Counted from the first letter of the stretch, positions 1 through 9,193 are shown. The stretch is DNA of 64,000 nt from Kocuria coralli (GCF_008831305.1 NZ_ML708621.1:62001-126000), one strand, 5' to 3'. The notes: generated by a model not told the origin, from the letters alone. Made by a program: numbers and translations.

Positions 1-1327
1 GCCCCTGCCAGTAGTGCTCGAGACGGACCGGACCACCGGCGGGGCCGGTCGCCTCGAGACCGTCGAGGTAGTCGCCGTCGGCGCGCAGGCCGTCGACGGC
101 GTTGACAGGCGCCAGTAGCGCGTCGTACCCCGCCATCGCGGCGGCGAGATCGGCCTGGAGCCGTGCCTCGCCCGCAAGCGTGTCGACGAGGCTCATGCTC
201 CGGCCCGCGGTCGAGGCGTCATCGATGAAGCGCTGCGTGTAGGCGGCGACCTCGGTCATATCCTCGGTCAGCTGCCTCATCGCCGGGGCGAGGATGTGGC
301 CGAAGTGCCCCATCGTCAGATCGCGGACCGCGGCGGAGGTCCAGGGCAGCTCGAACTCCTCGACGACCGCGCCGGCCGCGACGAGCCGTGCCGTGGTCTC
401 GCGCACCGCGCGCTCGACGTCGGGATGCACCGGGTAGTCCCCGAGCCGCACCGCCAGCGCGATACGTCTGCCGACCAGCCACTGCGCAGCGTCCCCGTAC
501 TCGGTCGGAAGGGGGCCGTGACCGGGAACGGTGCCGTGATCCACGGGGTGGATGCCCGAGAGCACGTTGGTGAGCAGGGCGGTGTCGGCCACACTGCGGG
601 CCATGGGTCCATCGCCGCGGTACCAGTCGGCCGAGAGGGGCGGCAGCCCGGGGATGCGCCCGTATGGCGCCTTGTAGCCGACGACGCCGCAGAAGGCGGC
701 CGGGATGCGGGTGGATCCGGCGATGTCCGAGGCCGTCGCCAGCGGGGTGAAGCCCGCTGCGAGCGCGGCTCCGGCTCCGCCGGACGAACCGCCCGGTGAG
801 AGCTCGCGGTTCCACGGGTTGCGCGTCACGCCCCACAGCTTCGAGTGGGTGACCGTGGCGCAGCTGAACTCGGGGGAGGCCGTGCGGGCGTGCACGATCC
901 CGCCCGCGGCCCGGATGCGCTCGATGACCGGGTGGTCGGCCGGGGCACGGTCATCGCGCAGCTCGAAGAATCCCTGGCTCAAGGTCTCGCCGGCGATGCC
1001 GTGCTTCTCCTTGGTCGCGACGGGCAGCCCCAGCAGGGCGCTGCTGCCCCGGCCGAGGGTCTCGTCGTACTCGCCGCGCGCGTAGCGCCGTTCGGCGTCG
1101 AGCGCCTCCGCACGGCTGCCCTCGAGGACCTGCACGACGGCGTTCACCGCGTTCGCGGAGCCCTCGCCGTCCATGGCGCGGCCGCCGAGAGCGGCTCCGT
1201 CGTCGGCGTGGATGCGATCCAGCAGGGCGTCGAGGACCTCGACGGGGGATAGTTCACGCGCGCGGAAGCTCCGCAGCGTCTCGACCGCGCCGAGGGCGTG
1301 GATCCCGTGGTTCACCACCGATGTCAC
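1..1327 (-). CDS. amidase signature family hydrolase (3' end beyond window)
   Basis: Hydrolyses a C-N (amide) bond; the substrate is unknown, but the neighbours suggest a carbamoyl or ureide intermediate. The visible ~442 residues carry the amidase-signature Ser-cisSer-Lys triad: Lys106 in PVATKEKHG, Ser181 in the SPGGSSGG loop and nucleophile Ser205 in SDIAGSTRIPA. The family is usually 450-500 residues, so only a short C-terminal tail is missing. The chosen GTG start overlaps the stop of the upstream M20 gene by 4 bp (GTGA) and follows AAGGACAGGG; a second in-frame GTG pair lies 9 bases downstream. Translational coupling to the M20 amidohydrolase points to a shared pathway. It could be an allophanate-hydrolase-like or carbamoyl-amide amidase; the substrate is not resolved. 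Confidence 0.85.
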   Translation of the reverse strand, partial: MTSVVNHGIHALGAVETLRSFRARELSPVEVLDALLDRIHADDGAALGGRAMDGEGSANAVNAVVQVLEGSRAEALDAERRYARGEYDETLGRGSSALLGLPVATKEKHGIAGETLSQGFFELRDDRAPADHPVIERIRAAGGIVHARTASPEFSCATVTHSKLWGVTRNPWNRELSPGGSSGGAGAALAAGFTPLATASDIAGSTRIPAAFCGVVGYKAPYGRIPGLPPLSADWYRGDGPMARSVADTALLTNVLSGIHPVDHGTVPGHGPLPTEYGDAAQWLVGRRIALAVRLGDYPVHPDVERAVRETTARLVAAGAVVEEFELPWTSAAVRDLTMGHFGHILAPAMRQLTEDMTEVAAYTQRFIDDASTAGRSMSLVDTLAGEARLQADLAAAMAGYDALLAPVNAVDGLRADGDYLDGLEATGPAGGPVRLEHYWQG

Positions 1328-2634
1328 CCCTGTCCTTCCGCCGGTGCGGAGCCCGGGTACTCGACGCCGTCGAGCGCTCCCGTCAGGAGCTCGGCGAGCA
1401 CGGCGGTGAGGGCGTGCACCCCGTTGACCATGTCCCCGTCCTCCGTGAACTCCCTCTCGCAGTGCGATACCCCGTCGACCGACGGTATGAACATCATCAC
1501 CGACGGAGTGATCGTGTTCATGGCCACCGAGTCGTGCCCGGCCATGGTCTGCATGCGCCGCACGCTCAGCCCCAGCTCGGCGGCGACGCGCTCCTGCAGC
1601 GCCACGCCGGCCTCCGGGTAGTAGCGGTTGGGCCGGATGTCGAAGTCGCGTGCGACGATCTCGAGGCGTTCCGCCTCGGCCGCCCGCTGGAAGCGCTCCA
1701 TGAGGCGGTCGCGCGCCTGCTGCACGATGACGGGGTCGTTCGCGCGCAGATCGGCGACCAGGTGGACCCGGCTGTTGACCACGATCGGGGAGTTGGGCTC
1801 GACCGTCATCTGCCCGACCGAGGACACCAGGGTGCCGTCGGGGAACTCGCTGCAGATATCGCGGACCAGCATGATCACCTGCGCTGCGCCGACGAGCGCG
1901 TCGCGGCGGTCGGCCATGGCCGTGGCTCCCGTGTGCGACTGCTCGCCAAGCACCTCGATATCGAGCTTCTGCGTGTACCAGCTCGAATCGACGGCTCCCA
2001 GGGCGATGCCCTCCTGCTCGAGGATCCGCCCCTGCTCGATGTGGATCTCCGCGTAGCCCGCGACCTCCTCCGGCCCCGTGGAGGTGCCGAGGTATCCGAT
2101 AGCCGCCAGGGCCTCGCCCACGCTGGTGCCCTCGGCGTCGCGCACGGCGGCGATCTCGTCGCGATCCATGAGGCCCGTGTAGACCGAGCTGCCCATGATC
2201 GAGGGAGCGAAGCGGCTGCCCTCCTCGTTGAACCAGTCGACGACGACGAGGTTGTAGTCGGGGCGCAGCTGCCCGTCCCGCACCCGGCGTTCGATCTCGG
2301 CTGCGGCATGGAGCGAGGCGAGCACCCCGTAGGCGCCGTCGAAACGCCCACCGCGGGGCTGGGAGTCGAGGTGCGAGCCGGTGAGGACCGCCGGGGCGCC
2401 GGGGCGCAGTTCGACCGTGGCGAACAGGTTGCCGATGTGATCGCACTCGACCTGCCAGCCGCGCTCGCGGGCGAAGGCGGTGAACCAGTCGCGGGTGCGG
2501 CGGTCGGCGTCGGTGGCGGCCTGCCGTTCGACGCCCTGGTGCTCGGTCGCTCCGATGGTGGCGACGTGGTGGAAGTCCTCGAGGAAGCGCTGTGCGATAT
2601 CCGCGTGGGGTTCAGCGGGGGGTGTGGTTGTCAT
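1324..2634 (-). CDS. M20-family amidohydrolase (N-carbamoyl-L-amino acid hydrolase / allantoate amidohydrolase type)
   Basis: A 436-residue dinuclear metal hydrolase of the HyuC/AllC/beta-ureidopropionase group, which cleaves N-carbamoyl or ureido groups in the cytosol. Visible metal ligands are His88 in GSHLDSQ, Asp99 in GRFDGAYG, the glutamates of NEEGSRF (about 137-138), the His of YAEIHIEQG and the C-terminal GHDS. The dimerisation (lid) domain lies between about residues 215 and 330. It is 48 bases downstream of the MFS permease and overlaps the amidase by 4 bp. With the racemase and NCS1 permease on the other strand it fits hydantoin or ureide breakdown, but no cyclic amidohydrolase (hydantoinase/allantoinase) is in the window. 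Members of this family cannot be told apart by substrate from motifs alone. Confidence 0.88.
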   Translation of the reverse strand: MTTTPPAEPHADIAQRFLEDFHHVATIGATEHQGVERQAATDADRRTRDWFTAFARERGWQVECDHIGNLFATVELRPGAPAVLTGSHLDSQPRGGRFDGAYGVLASLHAAAEIERRVRDGQLRPDYNLVVVDWFNEEGSRFAPSIMGSSVYTGLMDRDEIAAVRDAEGTSVGEALAAIGYLGTSTGPEEVAGYAEIHIEQGRILEQEGIALGAVDSSWYTQKLDIEVLGEQSHTGATAMADRRDALVGAAQVIMLVRDICSEFPDGTLVSSVGQMTVEPNSPIVVNSRVHLVADLRANDPVIVQQARDRLMERFQRAAEAERLEIVARDFDIRPNRYYPEAGVALQERVAAELGLSVRRMQTMAGHDSVAMNTITPSVMMFIPSVDGVSHCEREFTEDGDMVNGVHALTAVLAELLTGALDGVEYPGSAPAEGQG

Positions 2635-2682
2635 TCGGTGGCTCTCAATCGTCGAAGGGTCTGGCGGTGCGGCGGGTGCGGG

Positions 2683-4038
2683 TCAGTTCGTCCAGCCGCG
2701 GGTCTCCGGCACCCGGGTGATCGCCATCGCGAGCAGGGTCAGGAGGGCGATGGCGATCACGTAGAAGGCCGGCGAGAAGGGCACCGCCGTCGCGTTGACG
2801 AGTGCGGTCCCCACGAAGGGCGCCGTCCCGCCCAGGATCGCGTAGCCCAGGTTGTAGCTGAAGGCGGCGGAGGTGAAACGGCTCTTCGTGTCGAAGACCT
2901 CGATGAAGAAGGTGTAGCAGCCGCCGCCGTAGGAGCAGATCGCGACCACGAACAACAGCTGCCCGCACAGGGCCAGAGCGACACTGCCGCTGGTGACGAG
3001 CATGAAGGAGGGCACCGCCAGGACGGCGATGGCCAGTGCCCCGCCGATCATCATGGGCCGCCGTCCTACCCGGTCGCCGATCATGCCCGCGATGGGCAGC
3101 AGGATCGTGTACATGAGCATCGCGAAGCCGTTGAGCAGCAATGACTGCTCCCGGCTCAGGTTGCCGGAGGTCTGGACGTAGGAGACGAAGTAGCCGGAGA
3201 GGAAGTAGAACCCCATCGCCGTGAGGCCCATGATGAACACGACCTGGATCATCTTGAGCCAGTTGTTGCGGAAGGCATCGCGGACGGGCGTGTGCTTGGC
3301 GATCTCCTGGTCCTCGATCTTCTGCTCCTGCTCGTGCATCATCTCCTTGAACGCGGGGGACTCCTCGGTCCTCGAGCGGATCCACAGCCCGACGAGGGCC
3401 AGGGGCAGGGCGATGAGGAAGGGCATCCGCCAGCCCCAGGACTGGAAGGCCTCATCGCTCATCGAGCTGGAGAGGAACAGGATGAAGAACGCCGCGACCA
3501 CCGAGGGGAGTGCCGTCGCCGCCAGGGTGATGTTGATGAAGAGGCCGCGGTGCCGGATCGGGGCGTGCTCGAAGACGAAGGAGGGCGCGCCCGCGGACTC
3601 GCCTCCCGCGGACAGGCCCTGGAGCAGGCGGAGGAGCACCAGCAGGATCGGGGCCAGGGGCCCGACGGTCTCGTAGGTCGGCAGGAGGCCGATCCCGGTG
3701 GTGGCCACGCCGATGGTGAGCAGAGTGATGACGAGCACGTTTCGCCGGCCGATCCGGTCGCCCAGGGCGCCGAAGAACAGACCGCCGAGCGGGCGGATGA
3801 AGAACGCGACCCCGAAGGTCGCGAACAGGGCGAGCAGGCCCACGAGCTGATTCTCCGAAGGGAAGAAGAGCGAGGAGAGCACGACGGCGGAGAGGCCGTA
3901 GAGCGCGAAGTCGTAGAACTCGATGAACTGGCCGACGCTGCCGCCGGCGAGCACCCGGCGCTGCATAGGGGTGATCCCGGGTTTGCGCGGAGTCAGAACG
4001 TGTTGGGCTTGGCTGTCTGCTTGGTCCGTCATGGTCAC
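2683..4038 (-). CDS. MFS metabolite:H+ symporter family permease (ProP/ShiA-like)
   Basis: A 12-helix inner-membrane proton symporter, 451 residues counted from the GTG at 4038. ATG at 4032 is an equally good start. Family features are the early GSVGQFIEFYDFALYG segment after a short cytosolic tail, the loop 2-3 motif GALGDRIGRRN, and the RLLQGLSAGGE segment in helix 4, typical of the metabolite:H+ symporter branch that carries dicarboxylates, betaines, shikimate and similar small organic acids. A large charged loop (EEMMHEQEQKIEDQE-like region) joins the two halves. It is encoded between the LysR gene and the M20 hydrolase, on the same strand, so it probably imports the substrate of the cluster. 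Confidence 0.85.
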   Translation of the reverse strand: MTMTDQADSQAQHVLTPRKPGITPMQRRVLAGGSVGQFIEFYDFALYGLSAVVLSSLFFPSENQLVGLLALFATFGVAFFIRPLGGLFFGALGDRIGRRNVLVITLLTIGVATTGIGLLPTYETVGPLAPILLVLLRLLQGLSAGGESAGAPSFVFEHAPIRHRGLFINITLAATALPSVVAAFFILFLSSSMSDEAFQSWGWRMPFLIALPLALVGLWIRSRTEESPAFKEMMHEQEQKIEDQEIAKHTPVRDAFRNNWLKMIQVVFIMGLTAMGFYFLSGYFVSYVQTSGNLSREQSLLLNGFAMLMYTILLPIAGMIGDRVGRRPMMIGGALAIAVLAVPSFMLVTSGSVALALCGQLLFVVAICSYGGGCYTFFIEVFDTKSRFTSAAFSYNLGYAILGGTAPFVGTALVNATAVPFSPAFYVIAIALLTLLAMAITRVPETRGWTN

Positions 4039-4234
4039 TCAGAGTCCGGTATTCACATAGTCACTGTCAATAGATGGTGTGACGCGTGGAATGCAGGACG
4101 GTGTGCTCAGCCGCTGGGAAGTGTCATGGAGCCTCGTACTGGAAACCGCTCTGTAACAATGATTTTCGGGGTTTGAGAGTGCGCGATTGCCGGTATGGCG
4201 CCATTCTCGCGTTCCACCGGAAGGGTCTGTACGC

Positions 4235-4256
4235 ATGGATTGTCAACATTATCCAT
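4235..4256. promoter_or_regulatory. candidate LysR-type operator upstream of the MFS gene
   Basis: An inverted repeat ATGGAT-N10-ATCCAT lies in an AT-rich pocket about 200 bp upstream of the MFS start and 55 bp past the LysR stop. It contains the T-N11-A geometry typical of LysR boxes, and a TTGACA hexamer on the minus strand overlaps it. No good -10 follows at 17 bp, as is common for activator-dependent promoters. The assignment is inference. Confidence 0.35.
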
Positions 4257-4310
4257 AAACTTTTCTTATGGGAATGGCCAAGATTTTTGGTTGGAAAAGA
4301 GAGCGCAGAT

Positions 4311-5225
4311 TCAGCGCAGACCCGAGTAGAGCCGCCGGCAGATCTCGCTGAACGCATCGATCCGGTGCGACTCCTGCCCGCTCCGGCGCACCAGGCACAC
4401 GTCGAGGCCCGGCAGCGGGCCTTGGAGCGGGACGGCCACCACCCGGGTGCCGCCGTAGGTGACGTCATGGGCAACGCGCTGGTTCAGAACGGACACCCCG
4501 AAGCCGCTTCCGACGAGCCCTCGCACCGTCTCGTACCCCTGCACCCGGAAGCGCACGGTCGGCTCCACCCCGGCGGAGTGGAAGAGGCTGACGTAGTAGG
4601 AGGCCGTGTGCGGGAGGTCGAGCAGGATCAGCGGATCCGATGCGAGCTGCCGGAGGCTGACGGGGGCCGCGGAGCTCGCCAGCGGATGCTCCGCCGGCAC
4701 GATGGCATGGGGGGCGATGGTCTCCAGGACCTCGGTCTTGTAGTGCTCGAACGGCGCCATCGCATAGGCCAGCCCCACATCGACCTCCTGGTCGTCCAGC
4801 AGGCGGACCAGTTCGTCGTGATCGGCTTCGACGAGCTCCAGCGTCAGTTCCGGGTGGCGGCGGGCGCAGGCCTGGATCAGGGTGGGAGCGCGGAACGGAG
4901 CCATCGGGGCGTAGATGCCGATGCGCAGCACGCCGCTGAGAGAGCTCCCGAAATTGCCGGTTCGCTCCCTCATGCTCTCGGCGTGCGCCAGCAGGGCGAC
5001 CGCATCGAGATGGAACTGGCGGCCGGCCGCCGTCATCCTGATGCCCTTGCGCGGGACCCGCTCGAGCAGGGTGACCCCCAGATCGCGTTCGAGCTGATTG
5101 ATCGCGGTGGACAGCGCCGGCTGGGAGATGTGCAGCTTCCTGGCCGCTTCGGTCATGCTGCCGGCCCGCGCCGTCTCCGTGAAGTACCGGAGCTGGATGA
5201 GGGTGAAGTTCGCCGGTGAGGCCAT
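4311..5225 (-). CDS. LysR-family transcriptional regulator
   Basis: A 304-residue LysR protein: N-terminal winged helix (FTLIQLRYFTETARAGSMT, then AARKLHISQPALSTAINQLE as recognition region), a linker helix to about residue 90, then a periplasmic-binding-protein-like effector domain. The start codon lies one base after the stop of the cyclodeaminase-like gene (TGA-C-ATG), so the two are cotranscribed. It precedes the MFS, M20 and amidase genes on the same strand and is the obvious regulator of the cluster; the effector (perhaps a ureide or hydantoin) is inferred from context only. Confidence 0.9.
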   Translation of the reverse strand: MASPANFTLIQLRYFTETARAGSMTEAARKLHISQPALSTAINQLERDLGVTLLERVPRKGIRMTAAGRQFHLDAVALLAHAESMRERTGNFGSSLSGVLRIGIYAPMAPFRAPTLIQACARRHPELTLELVEADHDELVRLLDDQEVDVGLAYAMAPFEHYKTEVLETIAPHAIVPAEHPLASSAAPVSLRQLASDPLILLDLPHTASYYVSLFHSAGVEPTVRFRVQGYETVRGLVGSGFGVSVLNQRVAHDVTYGGTRVVAVPLQGPLPGLDVCLVRRSGQESHRIDAFSEICRRLYSGLR

Positions 5226-5226
5226 G

Positions 5227-5820
5227 TCAGCCGCGGATCCGCCCGCGGACCTCGCGGATCAGGTCGTCCGAGCGGGCGATCAGATCCTCGGCGGCCTGGA
5301 GATTCTCGTGGATCCCCGCCCGGACGCCCTCGTCGTGCAGAGGCGCGAGATCCGTTTCGAGGGTCAGGACGGCGGCCACGACCGCCCCGCGAACGGCGCC
5401 GAGCCCAGCGCCCACGTCGCTGAGCACGTTCGGGTTGCAGCCGGCCAGCACCTTCCCGGCCAGATCGACGACCTGCGCAGCGGCCTCGGCGATCTCCTTC
5501 GGGGGCGCGGTCGCTGCCCGCAGCGCCTGCTGGATCCGGTTCGAGCGTTCCCGGCGCTGGCGTTCGTCCTCGCGTGGAAGATCGTAGGCCTCGGCGACCT
5601 GGGCGAACGCCTGCTCGTCGTCGTCGGACAGCCCCAGGGCCCGGGAAGCCAGCGCGCCGCATTGCCCGGCCAAGTCCTCCTGATCGCTGAACCGGGCGGC
5701 CATGGCCACCAGGCCCGCCCCGTGGGCTACCTCAATAGCCGCCGTCGCCCCACCGCCCGGAGTGGGCTCCCCGGAGGCCAGCTGCTCTACGTACTGTTCG
5801 ATCGTTGCGTGCCGGATCAT
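5227..5820 (-). CDS. cyclodeaminase/cyclohydrolase family protein (FTCD C-domain-like)
   Basis: A 197-residue all-helical protein with the family hallmark SGEPTPGGGATAA near residue 16, matching the C-terminal cyclodeaminase domain of formiminotransferase-cyclodeaminase and methenyl-THF cyclohydrolase FchA. The family acts on one-carbon folates, releasing ammonia from formimino-THF. It heads the minus-strand operon with LysR one base behind. Its place in a ureide/hydantoin cluster suggests handling of a formimino or one-carbon by-product, but no formiminotransferase is nearby, so the actual reaction is open. About 185 bp separate it from the divergent NCS1 permease. Confidence 0.8.
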   Translation of the reverse strand: MIRHATIEQYVEQLASGEPTPGGGATAAIEVAHGAGLVAMAARFSDQEDLAGQCGALASRALGLSDDDEQAFAQVAEAYDLPREDERQRRERSNRIQQALRAATAPPKEIAEAAAQVVDLAGKVLAGCNPNVLSDVGAGLGAVRGAVVAAVLTLETDLAPLHDEGVRAGIHENLQAAEDLIARSDDLIREVRGRIRG

Positions 5821-6006
5821 GCCGCCAGGCTATGCCAGCTGATTGGCGCCGGGGCGATCATCTCTGGGATCGGCCCCCTGAATCTTGTTCATGGCTCTTG
5901 CAACAACTTATACACGGCGCAGAAACGTCGGTGCAGCGTCCGGAGGAGATCCTGAGTCGAAGCCATCACCGGGCCGGGTATTCCCTGGTCGAGGAGGAGT
6001 TCCCCA

Positions 6007-7428
6007 ATGTCGATCACCGAATCCGTTGCCCAAGAGCACGCTCCATCCAGTGGGGCGCAGGCCCCGGTGCCGTCCTCTCCCGAGCGCAAAGCGGGGGGTG
6101 AAACCCTGGCGCCGAGCCGGCATCGCATTATGGGGCGATGGTCGTACCTCGCAGCCTGGATGGGCGGATGCGTCTCGATCGGAACCTTCACCGTCGCATC
6201 CAGCCTGGTCGGTACCTTGAACCTGCTTCAAACCGTGCTGGCGGTGACGATCGGATGCCTGGTCATCGCTGTCGGCCTGGCCATCAATGGCCAGGCCGGT
6301 CACAAATACGGCATTCCTTTCGTGGTTCAGGTGCGTAGTTCCTTCGGTTATGCGGGCACCAAGATCCCGGGCCTGGTCCGTGCCATTCCCGCCCTGGTCT
6401 GGTACGGGTTCCAGAGCTGGGTAGGAGCGGGTGCGATCAACCTGGTGACCGCGGAACTCTTCGGCTTCGACAACGTCGTGGTCTGCTTCATCCTCTTCCA
6501 GGTACTGCAGATCGGGCTCTCAATCTACGGTTTTACCGGCATTAAATGGCTGGAGAATATCGGTGTAATTTTCATCCTCGGCGCGCTCATCTACATGTTC
6601 ATCAGCGTTATCAATACCTACGGTGATGAAATCGGCACGGATCTCATCGATGTCGAAGGCACCTGGGGTGTTCCGTTCTGGTCCGCGACCATGTTGTTCC
6701 TCGGTATCTACGCGACCATGATGCTCAATGTCAGCGACTACTCCCGCGAGCATGTCAAGGACACGGGACCGAGTCTGCTGACGACCATTTATTCGATGGC
6801 CATTCTGCCGGTCACCTTGTTCATGGGTGCCATCGGGTTCATGGTCTCCGGTGCCACCGGGACGATGGATCCCATCGAGGTTTTCAGCAACGCGACCGAC
6901 AATACCCCGCTGTTGATCATCACGATGCTCTTCATCGCCTTCGCGCAAGTCACCACCAACGTCCTCAATAACGTGGTGCCTCCCACGTACGTGTTCATGG
7001 ACGTCTTCAAGATCCCGTTCAAAGTCGCCGTGGTGCTTATCGGCTTGCTTGCCGTGGCAACATGTCCGTGGCTCCTGGTCCGGCCGGAGTCGGCGGACGG
7101 CCTCAGCACGTTCATCCAGATTTATTCGGCATTCCTCGGTCCCATCTTCGCAATCATGGTGGTCGACTACTATGCGATCCGGCGCCGGACTTTGCAGCTG
7201 GCGGCGTTGTACGACGAAACGGGTCCCTATCGCGGGGTGAATCCGGCGGGGGTTATTGCGCTGGTCGTCGGTGCGGCGTCTGCGTTCGCCTTTGCGGAGG
7301 TAGGCTGGTACGTCAGTCTGGTACCAACCGGCCTGGTCTATTACTTCCTGATGACCAAATGGCCCGCTTGCAGGAGATTTCTGCCTGTGACGGGGGAAAC
7401 CTCAACCGCGAACACGGAGAGCGCGTGA
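6007..7428 (+). CDS. NCS1 family nucleobase/hydantoin/allantoin:cation symporter
   Basis: A 473-residue, 12-helix permease of the nucleobase:cation symporter-1 family (LeuT fold; relatives are Mhp1, PucI and CodB). The N-terminal cytosolic tail of about 35 residues ends in RHRIMGRWSYLAAWMGGCVS, the family's helix-1 region. WYGFQSWVGAGAIN in helix 3 corresponds to the substrate-binding Trp/Gln region of Mhp1. The start follows a GAGGAGG-type ribosome site (GAGGAGGAGTTCCCCA). It overlaps the racemase gene by 4 bp, which argues for a hydantoin- or allantoin-type substrate rather than cytosine. Identity within the family is inference. Confidence 0.88.
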   Translation: MSITESVAQEHAPSSGAQAPVPSSPERKAGGETLAPSRHRIMGRWSYLAAWMGGCVSIGTFTVASSLVGTLNLLQTVLAVTIGCLVIAVGLAINGQAGHKYGIPFVVQVRSSFGYAGTKIPGLVRAIPALVWYGFQSWVGAGAINLVTAELFGFDNVVVCFILFQVLQIGLSIYGFTGIKWLENIGVIFILGALIYMFISVINTYGDEIGTDLIDVEGTWGVPFWSATMLFLGIYATMMLNVSDYSREHVKDTGPSLLTTIYSMAILPVTLFMGAIGFMVSGATGTMDPIEVFSNATDNTPLLIITMLFIAFAQVTTNVLNNVVPPTYVFMDVFKIPFKVAVVLIGLLAVATCPWLLVRPESADGLSTFIQIYSAFLGPIFAIMVVDYYAIRRRTLQLAALYDETGPYRGVNPAGVIALVVGAASAFAFAEVGWYVSLVPTGLVYYFLMTKWPACRRFLPVTGETSTANTESA

Positions 7429-8156
7429 AGATTCTCGTAGTCAACGTCAACACCACAGAGTCGATGACAGCGAGCATCGCCAGCCAGGCACGGGCGGCAG
7501 CCTCTCCGGGTACGGAGATCGTGGGGCTGACGCCAGAGTTCGGTGCAGAATCGGTTGAAGGAAATTTCGAGAGCTACCTCGCAGCTATTGCGGTCATGGA
7601 CCGCGTGATTACCTACGACGGCGAGTACGACGCCGTCATCCAGGCGGGGTTCGGCGAGCACGGCAAAGAGGGGCTTCAAGAGCTTCTGGACGTTCCAGTG
7701 CTGGACATCACGGAGGCGGCCGCTCACGTGGCCTCGATGTTGGGGCGCAAGTTCTCGGTGGTCACGAGCCTCGACCGAACTGTGCCACTTATCGAAGAGC
7801 GGCTTCTCGTGGCCGGCCTGAATGCCCACTGTGCGTCGGTGAGGGCCAGTGGACTAGGCGTACTCGATGTCGAACGGTCGAAGGACCGCGCCGTCGCCGC
7901 TATCGTGGAGCAAGCAGTCCGGGCGATCCAGGAAGACCACGCTGAGGTCATCGTGCTCGGCTGCGGAGGTATGGCAGGACTCGACGTGGCGGTGCGTGAA
8001 GCAACGACGGCACCGGTCGTCGACGGCGTCGCTTCGGCGGTGCAACTGGCTGAGTCGCTCGTAGCCCTGAGCTTGACCACGAGCAAACTGAGGACTTATG
8101 CGAGTCCGGGCGCGAAGAGGGTGCTGAGCTGGCCGCTCAGCGAACATCTGAGCTGA
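7425..8156 (+). CDS. Asp/Glu-hydantoin racemase superfamily protein
   Basis: A 243-residue protein starting at a GTG that overlaps the permease stop (GTGA), with GGAGAG upstream. The N-terminal ILVVNVNTT matches the hydantoin/allantoin racemase opening. The C-terminal catalytic loop VIVLGCGGMAG keeps one cysteine. The position of the other catalytic cysteine in classical hydantoin racemases (ACFGDPG-like) reads QAGFGEHG, so it is glycine here. Either it works with one cysteine, or it belongs to a glycine-variant subgroup with altered chemistry. Coupling to an NCS1 carrier supports action on a 5-substituted hydantoin or allantoin. Confidence 0.82.
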   Translation: MKILVVNVNTTESMTASIASQARAAASPGTEIVGLTPEFGAESVEGNFESYLAAIAVMDRVITYDGEYDAVIQAGFGEHGKEGLQELLDVPVLDITEAAAHVASMLGRKFSVVTSLDRTVPLIEERLLVAGLNAHCASVRASGLGVLDVERSKDRAVAAIVEQAVRAIQEDHAEVIVLGCGGMAGLDVAVREATTAPVVDGVASAVQLAESLVALSLTTSKLRTYASPGAKRVLSWPLSEHLS

Positions 8157-8257
8157 ACCCGGTTCGCGATGAACCCTTTGCGCACCTCGGTGCCATGCCT
8201 TGACGTCATTGACATCCGCGATCCGAGGCATGTCCCGGAAGAAAGAGGTTCTCGACG

Positions 8258-9091
8258 ATGCATGAGAAGCGTATCTCCCACAGCGGTCTCGAACTGCCCC
8301 CTATCGGATTCGGCACGTACCGGCTGAGCGGCACTGAAGGGGCGGACACCATCGCCCGTGCCATCGATGCCGGCTACACGCTGCTGGACTCCGCGTTCAA
8401 CTACGAGAACGAGGGAACGGTGGGCGAGGGGGTCCGGCGCGCCGCCCGCTCGCGCGATGAGCTGATCGTCACCTCCAAGCTGCCCGGCCGCCACCAGCGG
8501 TACGACCAGGCGCTGACCACCATCGAGGAGAGCGTGTTCCGCTCGGGCCTGGACCACCTGGACCTCTACCTGATCCACTGGCCCAACCCCTCCCAGGACC
8601 TGTACGTCGAAGCATGGAGGGCCTTGATCGACGCCCGTGAGCGCGGGCTGGTCACCGCCATCGGCGTGTGCAACTTCCTGCCGGAGCACCTGGACCGGCT
8701 CCAGGCCGAAACCGGGGTCCTGCCCGATGTCAACCAGATCGAGCTGCACCCGTACTTCCCGCAGGACGAGCAGCTGGCCTACGACGCGGAGCACGGGATC
8801 CTCACCGAGGCGTGGAGTCCGCTGGGCCGCGGCAACGATCTGCTCGGCCGCGAGGACATCGGCGAGATCGCCCGCGCCCACGACGCCACGCCCGGCCAGG
8901 TGGTCCTGGCCTGGGCCATCGCCCGGGGCGCCATCCCCCTGCCGAAGGCCGCCTCCGCCGACCGCCAGCGGGAGAACCTCGACGCGGTGGACGTGACCCT
9001 GAGCGAGGCCGAACTGGAGGCGATCACCGCTCTCGGAAAGCCCGACGGGCGGCTCGCGGACCAGGATCCCGCCACGTACGAAGAGTTCTGA
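8258..9091 (+). CDS. aldo/keto reductase (2,5-diketo-gluconate reductase-like)
   Basis: A 277-residue TIM-barrel NADPH-dependent carbonyl reductase. The catalytic tetrad is visible as Asp and Tyr in LLDSAFNYENEG, Lys in VTSKLPG and His in LYLIHWPNP. The C-terminal GAIPLPKAAS segment is the NADP phosphate-binding region. An AGAAAGAGG ribosome site precedes the ATG. About 100 bp separate it from the racemase gene and a strong hairpin follows, so it may be its own unit. The physiological substrate cannot be read from the sequence. Confidence 0.92.
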   Translation: MHEKRISHSGLELPPIGFGTYRLSGTEGADTIARAIDAGYTLLDSAFNYENEGTVGEGVRRAARSRDELIVTSKLPGRHQRYDQALTTIEESVFRSGLDHLDLYLIHWPNPSQDLYVEAWRALIDARERGLVTAIGVCNFLPEHLDRLQAETGVLPDVNQIELHPYFPQDEQLAYDAEHGILTEAWSPLGRGNDLLGREDIGEIARAHDATPGQVVLAWAIARGAIPLPKAASADRQRENLDAVDVTLSEAELEAITALGKPDGRLADQDPATYEEF

Positions 9092-9130
9092 GGCCTCGCC
9101 GGTCTGTCCGGCCTGCTTCCTCATACGAAA

Positions 9131-9174
9131 GGCCTGGGCCGTGGCGACTCCGGTGAGTCGCCACGGCCCAGGCC
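9131..9174. terminator. bidirectional terminator hairpin
   Basis: A perfect 20-bp stem with a CGGT loop between the converging aldo/keto reductase and MFS genes. No long T-run flanks it on either side, but the position and stability fit a shared transcription end. Confidence 0.75.
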
Positions 9175-9193
9175 CGATCCGGGAAGGTGCGGC

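Noticed and set aside
1321-3144. 607-codon plus-strand frame across the M20 and MFS genes
   Set aside because: Antisense to two genes with clear catalytic and membrane motifs; composition is that of a high-GC shadow frame.
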